A stretch of 64,000 bases of DNA. Origin: Selaginella tamariscina. Taxonomy: Eukaryota > Streptophyta > Lycopodiopsida > Selaginellales > Selaginellaceae. The translations under genes were made by a program, and so were the position numbers. The notes beneath the pieces are model-generated. The model made no database searches and was not told the DNA's origin. It saw nothing but the letters and a program-made list of their open reading frames with translations. Of this stretch, positions 9,559 to 20,060 are shown one piece after another (positions within the stretch are counted from its first letter, which is position 1; every line of letters begins with the position of its first letter). The DNA lies in assembly GCA_003024785.1 (NCBI GenBank), contig PUQB01000315.1, forward strand, positions 38,660-102,659, given 5' to 3'.

Positions 9559-12072
9559 TACAATGGAAATGTCATTTATGAACTTCCCCCAAAGAAAGAA
9601 AGCACAGAGAAGTACTTGGGGATGAATCGCAAGGATGGCTGCTACCATTGGACACACCCGAGCACAACACACTGGCATGTTTCGGCGCGAGTCAGTCGAA
9701 GTTCATGTGTGGACATCTCAAATGCATCAATCCTACCTGCCCCTACTTGGCTTTTGAGAAGAAAGCAAATGAATGTCACTTCAAGGGTGCTGTGGAGAAG
9801 GCAAAGACAACTGAGACAGGCAAAGTAATAGGCATGAAATGTAAGCATTGTGGAGAGGAGCCATTGCTAGTGCACACTTGTCCGGCTTATGTGTACTACA
9901 TTCTGCCAGACGACATTTCTTTTACAAGGTTGTTCATTCACAGAGGTGTTCATCAGCATCCAGTCAGCCCCTCAGTGTCAGCTTCAAACGTTCAGCGTGC
10001 CAGATCTAGTGTCAGCAACGTGGTAAAGAGCAGTCCGCGAACCAATCAACGAGTGATTGAGTTTCAAGCTGCGCGTGAGCTCATCTTTGAAGAACTTTTC
10101 AAGGAAGAAGGAGAAGTCTCGTACACTGGTTTACTCTCAAAACTTGAACCTCTAACAAACCATCGAAGGTATTTTTCTTTAGATCTCTACACACTGACGT
10201 GACCTTTCTTTAGGACTCGGGACTGGATTACACAATCAAGACAGAAGGAGACACACTTTAGAGAGGGTTACGAGGGTCTTCTGGAGCTGAAGACAAAGTT
10301 GCCAATACCTTTCATTCACGTCATACATGTTCCAGGGATGGAACTGCATGGTGCTGAGGAGCAGCCTCTGATCTTCAAAATGACAGTTGAGGGACCGGGT
10401 TCAGGAGTTGACTACATCAGAAGGTGTCAAAGTGGAGGAGACCTTCATGATCAATGGGTTGTTCTGGACCACACGCACCGCATACCAGACTGGGCGACAA
10501 TTGGAATACACCTTTATGACCCATTGTAAGTTGTAAACTCTTCATAACACTTTCTAATCTTGTTATCTAATGCTCTCTTACAGTGTCAGATCCATGGTGA
10601 CTATAGCTTACGCAGATATGTGCCGCGAAGATAATGTTGCAGTGCTGAAGTTCTTGAACACAATGCTAGAGGTTTGTAAGAAGCAGGGTTTGGAGAATGT
10701 CAACTTTGCTGGTTTCATGTCGGATGAGGCTGGAGCGATATGGATAGCCTTGCGCCAAGTATTCAACAACGGAAAAGATGAAAGGGAGGGAAAGAAGCTG
10801 TCTGTTTCACTTTATGCAATCCGTGCGTCAGGTGACAAAGAAATGGATCGCAGAAGAACATCGCGAAGAACACATGAAGCTTGCTCGTGCCTGGCCTGCA
10901 GCACTGAATGAACAATCTAAGAAAGAACAACTGGCAATTCTCGAGTCTTTTTGGGAAGGACGAGCGTCAAACATTCGAGCTTTGAAGACATGGCTGTCTT
11001 GGTGGATCAGGCATGAGGACCACATCTCCATGGCGGAACTGGGAGACATGACAGAAGAAGGACTCGCGAGCGTTCCAACTACAAACAATGCTGAAGTGAT
11101 TCAACGAGAGCAAGAAGAGCAAGATTGGCCAAAAGAGTACCACTGCTGGAGGCGACAATGTTAGACCTCACCGATGCAGTTATGCAGAGTGCGAAGGTGA
11201 AAGCGGCAATAGAAGGGAGGTATACAGGGTCAGGGCCTTCGAAGGAAACTCTGTTGAAACGAGTGCAACGCAAACTCTCTGAGGGGAAAAGTGTATCTCC
11301 ATCAACAATTATCAATCTGGTGGAAGGCGAGGAACACTTGACCAGCCCGGAGTTCACGAGTACCACTAACGTTCGAGTGCAAACTGTTAGGAGAACAGTC
11401 ACAGGAACAGAACAGTCTGATGCTCGACGTTCACACAGACATGATGTAGAGTACACAGAGCGGGTGGTCCAAAACAACAGGAGAAAGAGGTTAAGGTTCG
11501 AAGAGGTTTTGGAGAGAGAGATTGCTCAAACAGAGTGGGCCATCAGACGAATCGGAGCATCCAGTAAGGTTAAGTGTTTGGGATGAATCAGGAAGGAACT
11601 GCTCTGTGTGGAAAACCAATCGGTTATCCAAGCAGAGTGCCAGCACCAGGATTCTATGGAAAACGAATGTACATTGATGCCTTGGGGAATGAGGGAGTAT
11701 GTACAACAGATGATGTGGTTCTGCCCAAAAGATTCAGGGTGTTTCACACGGCCAAACGGCAAAATTCTTCGGTCACGAATTCCAACACCACCAACGGTTT
11801 GGCCTGTGCTCAAGGAAACGAAGCTGACAAGTGAGGAGGTCAGAGAACTACAGGATGCAGGCTTTGTTCTGGAAGGTTTACAGGGGATGGCAGGAAGAGT
11901 AGATGAGGGTCAGAAGGACAAAACACCATCGCCACCACGTGGAGCTGGATCTACAACAATTCCACCTTTCGAAGGACGTATGGTCCGGACTCCAACAAAA
12001 ATGTCTAAGGAACAAGAGAAGAATTTCCGCAAGGCCAAGACGTTTTTAGGTGTGTGCGAAATGTTGAAGTGA
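9559..12072 (+). pseudogene. MULE transposase with GCM-type zinc finger
   Basis: Exon 1 (to 10168) encodes a Cys/His domain with the layout of GCM/WRKY-GCM1 DNA-binding domains: FMCGHLKC, ECHFKGA, GMKCKHCG, HTCPAYVYY and the closing GVHQHP. Exon 2 (10214-10525) holds the first catalytic Asp (QWVVLDHTHRIPDW). Exon 3 (from 10584) holds the second (NFAGFMSDEAGAIW), the Cys/His signature CLFHFMQSV and the acidic third residue (TTNNAEVIQ), completing a MULE-type DDE set. Introns are GT-AG (10169-10213, 10526-10583). The C-terminal part (11125-12072) is basic and unrecognised. One-base frame changes near 9665, 10800, 11125 and 11575-11610 break it. The true 5' start is uncertain. Confidence 0.8.
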
Positions 12073-12420
12073 CAGCTAGAGGACGGAAGGAGGCTTTCGT
12101 TGTGTCGGCAGGAAATGACTCTGCAAAGGTGACTTAATACTTATCCTTCATGCAGTTGTTCTACTTTCAGAAGAGCAAAAGTTGGAGCCCATGTGTACAC
12201 ATGTACTTCGTCTATAGCCGTGTGCTTGGCTTGAACCCGGACGTCACATATTTTCTACAAAGGCGATCGCTCAGTGAGATGGAGGTCCACCGTTTGCTGT
12301 GAATTGCAGCAGAGTTCATGACCCACCGGTGCTACAAGGATAAATGGTTTAGGGTTTAGGATAATGCTTTATTAAGCCAGTCGGCATATATTAAGCCAGT
12401 GGCATATTAAAAAAACTTAT
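12073..12420 (+). other. MULE 3' region without a gene
   Basis: This is the downstream flank of the transposase gene. It contains an AGTCGGCA motif at about 12378-12385, matching the motif near the left end. No coding sequence is supported, although several short frames continue the composition of the transposase gene, so an additional terminal exon is possible. Confidence 0.4.
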
Positions 12421-12490
12421 ATATTCTAGAATATTCTTGAGAATATTCTAAATATGTTAGAATATACCTAGAATATCCGCGAATATACTA
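12421..12490. promoter_or_regulatory. heat-shock-element-like array, MULE right end
   Basis: The run contains GAATATTC twice, plus several one-off variants (GAATATAC, GAATATCC), spaced in the GAAnnTTC register. It mirrors 3461-3500 at the opposite end, so the array is probably part of the extended inverted repeat. Confidence 0.45.
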
Positions 12491-12500
12491 GAATAATATG

Positions 12501-12538
12501 AAGCCTCCTGAGCCGGAGCCTCCTTTTCGCCGAGACCC
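12501..12538 (-). repeat. MULE right terminal inverted repeat
   Basis: The sequence ends GGAGCCTCCTTTTCGCCGAG followed by ACCC. In reverse complement it gives GGGTCTCGGC...GGAGGCT, which pairs with the left TIR. Confidence 0.75.
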
Positions 12539-12547
12539 GAAGAAACC
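12539..12547 (+). repeat. MULE target-site duplication, right (GAAGAAACC)
   Basis: This is a perfect copy of 3409-3417. The gene H exon interrupted by the MULE resumes directly afterwards (CAACTACCCGCTG, compared with CGGCTACCCGCTG in the empty site). Confidence 0.9.
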
Positions 12548-12775
12548 CAACTACCCGCTGATTTTTACTCAGGGGGGAGCATCTTTGTTGAGTGGCAAAA
12601 AGGGCATGCTGGATGACGAGGCTTTGGAGGATTTGGTGACAGTGGGAAACTCCTAGAGTGCTTGGTCAGCTGCGAAAGTTAAATTCTCAAGCCTTTGAAC
12701 AGTTTGGCCCCGGTCTCTATTGCCATTTATATATATATTATATATAGCATCTTACGGTACTTAGAGATCTCTCCG
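12548..12775 (+). pseudogene. gene H, leftmost copy, last exon after the MULE
   Basis: This continues the exon cut at 3417. It contains the conserved SIFVEW-type and DDEALEDLVTV segments seen in the copies at 16228-16957 and 28546-30500, with frame breaks. Similarity to the minus-strand copy stops close to 12775 (ACGGTACTTAGAGATCTC), where AT-rich spacer begins. Confidence 0.55.
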
Positions 12776-12780
12776 TGTGT

Positions 12781-14720
12781 GTTAAATTATAAACCTTATT
12801 ATATTTAAAATGGATCAATATAGAAATTTTGTATAAAACAAAATGTTTTAAAAGAAGTTATAATTATTTATTTATTTTGTAATGAAAGACATCACATTAT
12901 ACATTATATATGTTAAGGACCACATTATTTATATATGTTGCTTAAAACAGCAAAATTAAATAAATAAAAATCTTATTAAAAACATTTTTAAACTTATTGA
13001 ATTCAATTTTTAATAAACGGAGTAAAATAAATATTTTAAGGCATAGTAGAGTCAAGCACCATTATTGACAAACCATTTTATTTAATTTAAATAATGTTTA
13101 AAATTGTTTTAAAAATTAAATTATCTTTTATAAAATTAATTAAAAGAATATATAGCTAAAAATGTAATTTAAAAATTATAATAAGGATATTTATAAATAA
13201 AAAGTAACATATCTTTAAGTAAAGTATGTATGACACTAAAAATATCATAAAAGTTAAACAAATTAACATTTAAGAAGTCCTTATAAACATTATAACAATT
13301 ATATACATAATGTATGTGTGTATTTTTATAGAGAAAATTTTATTTATGATTTACACAAGGAGAATACATAACAATCGTATATAAGTATACTTTTGAGTTT
13401 TACATTTATTTATTAATTATGCAGAAATAGATGATAAATAAATTATGTTTAACATTTGATTAATCTTTTTAATTAATATCATGATTGAGACCTTAAACCT
13501 TAACAGTAAATTATTTTTATTTTTACATTCATTATGATTATGTGTGCGTTGTTAAATTGCATTAATGATTTAATAAAGTAAATAATATTTCACTTCCGTG
13601 TTAACTTAACATCAACATTCTTACTTCTTACATTATTAAAATAACTTCTTTATTAATCTTTTATGTTTTTAATATTTTTTAATTTTTGAATTTAAGTTCA
13701 TAAGTTTCTGATTATTTCAAGCATTTAAAAGTCTTAAATTTCATGATTATCATCTTATTTACTTTAGATAATACCATAAGTTCTTTATTAGCTATGTAAT
13801 TTAAAATAGAACTATATTCAATATTAAATTATTGAAACTTATTGCACATGTTACACATGTATGAATAAATTGAAGAAACAAGTTTGTTTTTTTATTATAA
13901 TACTTGAGTATGGTACTACCACTTTATAACCTAGTAATTCTATAAAAATTCATGAATTTAATTATTCACAACATATCACATATATAAAAATGAAGTTAAT
14001 TATTCACAACATTGTAAAAATTTAATAAATTAATAATTTGCATAGTTGTACTTTGTTACAAATTGTGATAAATTAAATATTTATATTATGAACTCATTAA
14101 AGTAACGATTCACAACATATTAACTATGTAAAACACAATAGATTAATTATCACCACATTGTAATTTATTATTTACTTATTGTGCCAGTTGCATAGTTAAC
14201 ATTATTAATTAATTTTTATAAAATTCTTAATTTAACTTATTCAAACTTAAATAATATTTCTAAATTTTATTCAACAGTTAGTTAAAAAACATATTTCTTA
14301 ATTACATATATTTTAAAATAAACATGGTAAATGATATGGCGTATTATTGTTTTTAATTACACATATTGAACACGTTTTCAAATGTTTAATTACATGTTTT
14401 AAAATCGTGTACATGACAGTGATGTGGCATGTTATTGCTTTTAATAACTTTACATGCTTTATTATTGGACATGCAATTTTAAGTCATTAAAAATAATAAG
14501 CATGCCATATCATTTGCCACATAAGATGAGCATGTAACTAAATATCAAAAAAAACGTCAATATGTTTTTCAATTAGTTGTTAGGCAAGTTATTTTAGTTT
14601 GGATTAATTAATTTGATTATAAATCTTAAGAGCAATTGGGTTCATGCATGATAAAATAAATAAATTAATTATAACATTATAATTAATTAATTAATTTATA
14701 ATGGTATAAATAATTAATTT
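12781..14720. repeat. AT-rich spacer, copy A
   Basis: About 1.9 kb of very AT-rich DNA is near-identical, in the same orientation, to 34712-36640 apart from small indels. No gene, ORF of substance or LTR structure is visible. It forms the left end of the large direct duplication (unit A). Confidence 0.8.
14421..14511. repeat. imperfect 30-bp-arm palindrome, copy A
   Basis: The left arm starts GATGTGGCATG and ends TTTTAATAACTT (14421-14450). The right arm (14481-14511) is its imperfect reverse complement, with a 30-bp loop. The copy at 36337-36427 has the same structure. It may be a miniature fold-back element or a palindromic relic. Confidence 0.55.
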
Positions 14721-14721
14721 C

Positions 14722-14925
14722 TTGCGACACAGTAAATACATTATGAATCATTTGAACAAAGGAAGATTGCGGAGACACTCTTTGATTGTTGAAATTGAAC
14801 TCTCAACCTCCTATAGCGAGAGGCAATACTCACCCGTAATCCATAGAGCACACGAGCATACTCTAGAAGCTGGAATTTGTGCACCAATCGAGTACATAAT
14901 GACACATATGTTTTCAAGTTAAATA
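14722..14925. other. conserved 3' flank of the TMS gene, copy A
   Basis: This block recurs 3' of the TMS genes (36640-36830; in shortened form 31690-31800 and, more diverged, 59610-59760). Because it survives in the divergent copy, it may be a further exon or 3' UTR element of the TMS locus, but no convincing reading frame is shared. Confidence 0.35.
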
Positions 14926-15001
14926 AAAATGTAGTTAAATTAAAGAAAGTAAATGAAACTAGCTACACAACTCTTATTCATCTTTTCTACAAATAGTGCA
15001 C

Positions 15002-15678
15002 GAGACATTCCAGATCCATCGCCTGAAGACACAAGATAATGGGATCACTCACACTCAAGCACACCCACACGCATTGCAGTACATAAAAAGTTCTCTCTCA
15101 CGCGCACACAGTGTCACACACATTGCAATAAGGGGAAAAACAACACATAATAAGTGAGCCTTGAATCTTACACTCGCACACATACCAATTGAAATAAGAA
15201 ACAACATACAGTGAGCCATGAATACACCTCCTAGAAAGTGTAATCTCTATGCCAAAAAAAGGGGATATATACATAGATTCGTGGATCATGCTTTTTGTGT
15301 GTGTTGAGGAATTCCCATTGAAATAAAAAAACACAGTGAGCCATAAATCATATAACACAATACCCAAAATGAATCTCTCTCACGAAAAGGGGAAACAAGG
15401 AAAGGAAAAAACAACCACACAAAAGCAATCTATATATGTAGGAATTCACTCACCATACTTGATATAGTACTCGAGTTCTTAGCAGGAAGCCCAGGCACTC
15501 CAAATCCGATGAGGTCAGAGTAAGTGAAATCCCTCAGGTCCGACGCGTACTCAATTCCATGGTAGGCCAGCTTCTCCACAGCAGCATCCACGGCCTGCGC
15601 CTTTCCAGGTCCCCATAGCACAGACTCGAGGACCGATCTCACGGATTTCTCCTGTTCCTTCTTTCCCCACATTCTCAT
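15002..15678 (-). pseudogene. TMS gene, copy A (broken)
   Basis: Same family as the intact genes at 36899-37628 and 59823-60627. Exon 1 (15678-15454) starts MRMWGKKEQEKS, but a one-base deletion in the Lys-Lys codons near 15475 shifts the frame after GVPGLPAK. The remnant of exon 2 (from 15022) keeps DGSGMSRA, but about 45 bp encoding the membrane segment have been lost, apparently between short ACAAAT-like repeats. Both changes remove the C-terminal anchor. Confidence 0.7.
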
Positions 15679-15689
15679 CTTGCCCTAGG

Positions 15690-15800
15690 AATATTATATC
15701 CCTTTATATATATGGCATATACCCTAGGATCTTCACGCTAGACAGACACGTGGCAATCCCACAGTTATAACGTTAAGGGCAAATAAGGGCACAGAATAGG
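15690..15800 (-). promoter_or_regulatory. TMS promoter block with G-box, copy A
   Basis: About 70 bp upstream of the ATG, CACGTG (15747-15752) lies in a block conserved before the TMS genes at 31 and 37 kb (CACGTG at 30910-30915 and 37698-37703). The nearby motif CGTTAAGGGCAAATAAGGGC also marks the edge of the tubulin-containing units at 26965 and 60690. The G-box role is inferred from its sequence. Confidence 0.4.
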
Positions 15801-16159
15801 GGATCAGCGTGTGTATTTCTGTGCATTAATTGGGAAGTAATCCATACATGTTAGGATAAATTCACTATGTTTTCTTGACTATGTTTTCTTGACCCCGTTG
15901 TTAGTTGTGTCATTGGCATATATGTGCGTGTGATTCAAACTGAATTCGTAACTAAAGAATATACTGTGCGTATTTCAGAAACAAATAATAAGTCGAATAA
16001 ACAAAAGCATAACAATAATATTTTATTAATTTTTAAATAGGTGACTTTTATTAAAATTTTATGTTAAATTTAGAAATTATGTCTTTGATTATTTTAATGT
16101 CTTAAATATATTTTCTAATTTTAAAGCGTGATAAGCTTAATCAAACTAGAATCTCTCTC

Positions 16160-16164
16160 TCATC

Positions 16165-16200
<36 letters not shown>
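16160..16200. repeat. (TA)n microsatellite
   Basis: A pure TA run lies between the TMS and H copies. In unit B the corresponding place carries a roughly 560-bp deletion that begins inside this run. Confidence 0.8.
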
Positions 16201-16227
16201 CACGGAGAGATCTCAAGTACCGTAAGA

Positions 16228-16957
16228 TGCTATATAATATATAGATGGCAATGGAGACCGAGGCCAAACTGTTCAAAGGCTTGAGAATTTAACTTTCGCA
16301 GCTGACCAAGCACTCTGGGAGTCTCCCACTGTCACCAAATCCTCCAAAGCCTCGTCATCCAGCACGCCCTTTTTGCCACTCAACAAAGATGCTCTCTCCC
16401 TCCCCCCGAGTAAAAGTCAGCGGGTAGCCGGGTTTCTTCCACCGAAACCAAGGCAGGTAGTCGTCTTCTTTTATGTGATAAACTTCCTCTTCTTGCACAA
16501 GGACAGAACGTCCGCCTCCATATGTTGAGTCTGGTAAATCAATACATAACAGGATATCAGTATCTCAGTCTCTCTCTCTCACACACACAGTGTTAGATAC
16601 CTCTAAAAGAGATGGAAATGGGTATTCGGCTCTTTCATGAATCATTCTCTAGAATGACCCATTGGACCTGAGCTCCTTGTCTACACAATTGCACAGCGTT
16701 TATAAGCATGCTTACAGGGACAAACAAGTTACTTACATGAGACACTGGAACCGAAGTGAATAGGCAGTTCAGAATGGAGGAGCCAAAGCCTGGCATGCAG
16801 GAGAGCGAGGCGGAAGTTCTCCAAACATGTTAAGAAAGGCTTCAGCTTGCAAAGCATGGTGAGCCCGTTCTCTTCCTCATGCAGCACTTTATACACTTTA
16901 TAGCAAGTTTCATCATGTCTGCTGAATCTGGGTTTGAGAATTCCATCTACATGTACG
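16228..16957 (-). pseudogene. gene H, copy A, 3' exons
   Basis: It begins at the copia target site (GTACG, 16953-16957) and runs leftward. The exon to about 16737 includes LKPFLT and ENFRLALLHARLWLLHSE. The exon around 16605-16680 includes QVQWVILEND. The exon from about 16540 reads STYGGGRSVLVQEEEVYHI, then YLPWFRWKKPGYPLTF, SIFVEWQKG and, after a frame change, DDEALEDLVTVGDSQSAW. It preserves the MULE empty site at 16431-16439. The function is unknown. The 5' exons are missing because copia and later rearrangements separate them. Confidence 0.55.
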
Positions 16958-17159
16958 TGACAAATAACAAAGAGCTGGAACGATAGAAAGAAAGACAGGA
17001 TCTTTCACAAAAGAATCGTGCAAACAAATGTTTAACTAAAACAAGAGAAATGAGTTCGCATATACTAGTGATTTTGAACCAACTAAAATATTTTTAAGTT
17101 TTGCACATCTTCATTCTTGGATTTCAACTTCAACGCTCCTCCTAAAGCAAAGGGTGTGA

Positions 17160-20060
17160 CTGCTGCTATTCCTCCTCCTCAGTCAAGGTTGGCCATGACC
17201 CCAATGGAATTTTTGTGTTTGATGTTTACCATTTCCTTGATATAGTGATAGTGTTTGGCATTGCACCTCACTATTGCATCAATCAATTGCTCCCTCGTTA
17301 TCCACACAGAGTAGAATGGTGTTGAGAATTGTCTAAGAGCTCCAAGAAATTCTTGAAACCAAAGAATCTCCCTAGAAGCAACGGAGGTAGCCAAATATTT
17401 TGCTTCTGTGGAAAAAGGGCAACATGAGCTTGCTTTTTACTGGCCCAAATAACAAGACTTGTTCCAATCTTGAAACAAAATCATGTTGTGGATTTGTGGC
17501 TATCTCGGTCATCCAATAAGCTGTTATCACTAAAAGTAGCTAGGGAAAACCATCACTTGAGCCATAGGATAATCCAAAAGCAAGCGTTTACTTTACATAC
17601 TGCATCACGTATTTTGCCATGTCCCAATGTTTCCTACATAAGCCAAATCTAGACGGCTACACACCATAGTGTGCATGAGACTCCCAAGTAAATTCTAAAA
17701 GGGTACCTTTGCCATATTCTACGCTCCTCCTCAGTGGAAATACACTCCACTTTTGTGAAAAACTTGATGTTACTAGGCTCCATAAGTAAATGAGAAGGAT
17801 TGCAATTAGCATATCCATAAGTCTCAAGAACCTTAGTCATGTATTGCTGTTGGGAGATGTGTAGAGACTTTACCTTTCTATTTCAATGGATCTCTAGACC
17901 AAAAAAATACCGAGCTTCTCCAAGGTCCTCCATAGCAAAGCTTGTCCAAGTTTTGCTTTGAAGATCTATAAATACTCAAGGTTGTTACTGATCAAAAGTG
18001 AGTCATTCATGTAGAAAGCAAGAATGAGTAAAAACTTTCCTTCTTTCTTGATGTAAATGTTGGACTCAAAAGTGATGAGAAAAATCCTTTGCTTTGAAAA
18101 AAACATTGATTTTTTGTCACCATGCTCTAGAGGCTTGTTTAAGGCCATAAAGAGCTTTCTTGAGCTTTCATACAAGATGTTCCCCATGGGTGTAACCTTT
18201 TGGTTACTGAAGATAAACATTTTCTTACAAATCGTTTTCAAGAAAGTAGTTTTAATGTCAATGTGATGTATCTCAAGGTCAAAATAAGTAGCAAATGCAA
18301 GCAAAATCTAAATGCTTGTCATCTTTACCATTGGAAAGTACGTTTCGAGATAATGCACACCATACTGCTGCTTATAATCTTGTGCCACAAGTCGAGCTTT
18401 GTGACAGTTGTTGGAGCCATTGGGATTAAGCTTTGTTTTGTAGACCCTCCAACTACCAAGGGCTGTAGAGTCAACAGGGAGCACAATTTCCTCAAAAGTG
18501 TTCATGCAAGTGATGGAATCAATCTCCTTGTCCATCGCTCACTTCCAATGACTAGCATCATGTCCAGCCATAACCTCCTTGAATGAAGAAGGCTCTAACG
18601 TACATGCAACTGTACAAAATTCTAGCAAGTCAAGAGTGAAAGCATAAGAGCATTCAGCATTTTCAATAGCCTTCCGACTAGGAATTTTCATCCTTTCTAT
18701 GTCCTAGTGGCTCATGAGTAGATTTTGTGACTACTAGAGTTGTCACACATGAAATTTCCAAAGGTATTGTTGCATAGGAAAGTTCTCGAGGTACTATTGC
18801 ACAGGAAAATGCCTGAGGTATTGTTGCATGGGAAAATTCCTAAGGTACTGTCACACGGGAAAATCCCTAAGGTCCTATTGCAAGGAAAAATTCATAAGGT
18901 ACTATCAGGGAAATTCATTTAGCCTCGATGATTAGGCCAGCTCCTCTTTGTTCAAGCTTTACACTTTGTTTAAGCTTTCCTCCTTGTAAGACGCTCCTCG
19001 TTGCTAAGCATCACTCCAAAAATTAACATATAGAATGGCATTATCCCAAAACTAAACACTTGGAAATGTCACGAAGTTAAGATCAAGAATTGAAGAGGAT
19101 TGAGAAAAGAAAGAAATTTCCTCAAAAAACACTACTTCTTCCTGCATATAAATGGTAACAGTGGTTGTCACAAGATTCATCAATATGTAAACATGAGAAT
19201 TTGTATCAAACATGCCAACAAACATCAACCTTTCCCTAATCAAATCAAATTTGGTTTGCAGCTCCTTTGGAATTTGCTAAATCCACGCAAAGTCATGCAT
19301 TTTCCTTGTAAAGGATTCCTCAAGGGTAATTCCTTCACTACCACAGTAGGTCAACATTTAAAAAGGAAAATGGCGTACCTAACTCCTTTGACCAAAACTT
19401 TTGTGGAGCATTAGATTAAGTATAAGGCATTGTGCGATATCCATGATGGTCTGATTCTTGTGCTCTGCCACTCCATTATATTGAGCAATGTATGGTTTAG
19501 TGAGCTAGCCCTAAATTTCTGCCATGGAGTAGATGCTATCAAAAGCATGGTTCACTAATCCATGCATAGCCTTTTAATTTCACAACTAGTTTGGTTTTCA
19601 ACCAAAGCTTTCCAATCTACAAAACAATTCAAGACTTCAGATTTTCTTTTTAAAAAAAAACCCAAGTCTTATGACTTAAATCATTTGTAAAAGTAAAAAA
19701 GACTTAGCCTTTTTAAATGACGAAATTTACATTGGACCACACACATCAATGTCAAGCAAATCACTTGCTGTGCTTCCAATCGTCTTGAAGGGTTGACGAT
19801 GGTGCTTGTTAAGAGCACAAGCTTCATATGGAGCGAGAGTTAACTCATTAAATACAATCAAACCATTTACCATTGTTCTCAATGTAGAAATCCCAAAGTG
19901 AATAATGGCCAAGACGTTTGTGCCAAAGATCACAAGATCCCTTACCAACTAAGGCAAGAATTAAAGAACTTGTAGACTCCTTGTCTTTGAGAGGGTATAA
20001 GTTTCTTTCCCTAGGAGCTATAGCAACCACATCATTAATCCTTGTATTTTGAATCACACA
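17160..20060 (-). pseudogene. copia copy A pol (pre-integrase to RNase H)
   Basis: Read leftward: a GAG-pre-integrase zinc region (CDLWHKRLGHYS, CEACALNKHHRQPF), the start of the integrase core (LLDIDVCGPM), the integrase end, and the 27-bp-repeat linker. The RT follows (MDKEIDSITCMNTFEE, WRVYKTKLNPNG, HYLETYFPMVKM, HHIDIKTTFL) with the catalytic box FYMNDSLLISN, and then RNase H (ATSVASREILWFQEFLG). Stops and frameshifts are frequent. RT residues YMND replace YVDD, as in the other two copies. Confidence 0.9.
18745..18960 (-). repeat. 27-bp tandem repeats in copia copy A
   Basis: About seven imperfect copies of the same 27-bp coding repeat described at 790-958, on the opposite strand. The open frame on the plus strand across this block is the antisense of the repeat and not a gene. 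Confidence 0.75.

Larger units (their letters stand above)
3418..12538. mobile_element. Mutator-like element (MULE) with transposase and methyltransferase-like genes
   Basis: This is a 9,121-bp element bounded by a perfect 9-bp target duplication and imperfect terminal inverted repeats. The left end (GAGTGTCGCC...GGAGGCT) matches the reverse complement of the right end (GGGTCTCGGC...GGAGGCT) at 14 of 22 positions, with a further shared CAGGAGGC. Inside are two divergently transcribed multi-exon genes: a methyltransferase-like gene on minus (3614-6653) and a MULE transposase on plus (about 9559-12072). They are separated by about 2.9 kb of tandem repeats containing TGCCGACT/AGTCGGCA palindromes. 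The motif AGTCGGC recurs next to both ends. The element interrupts one exon of gene H. Both genes show frameshifts, so present mobility is doubtful. Confidence 0.9.
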
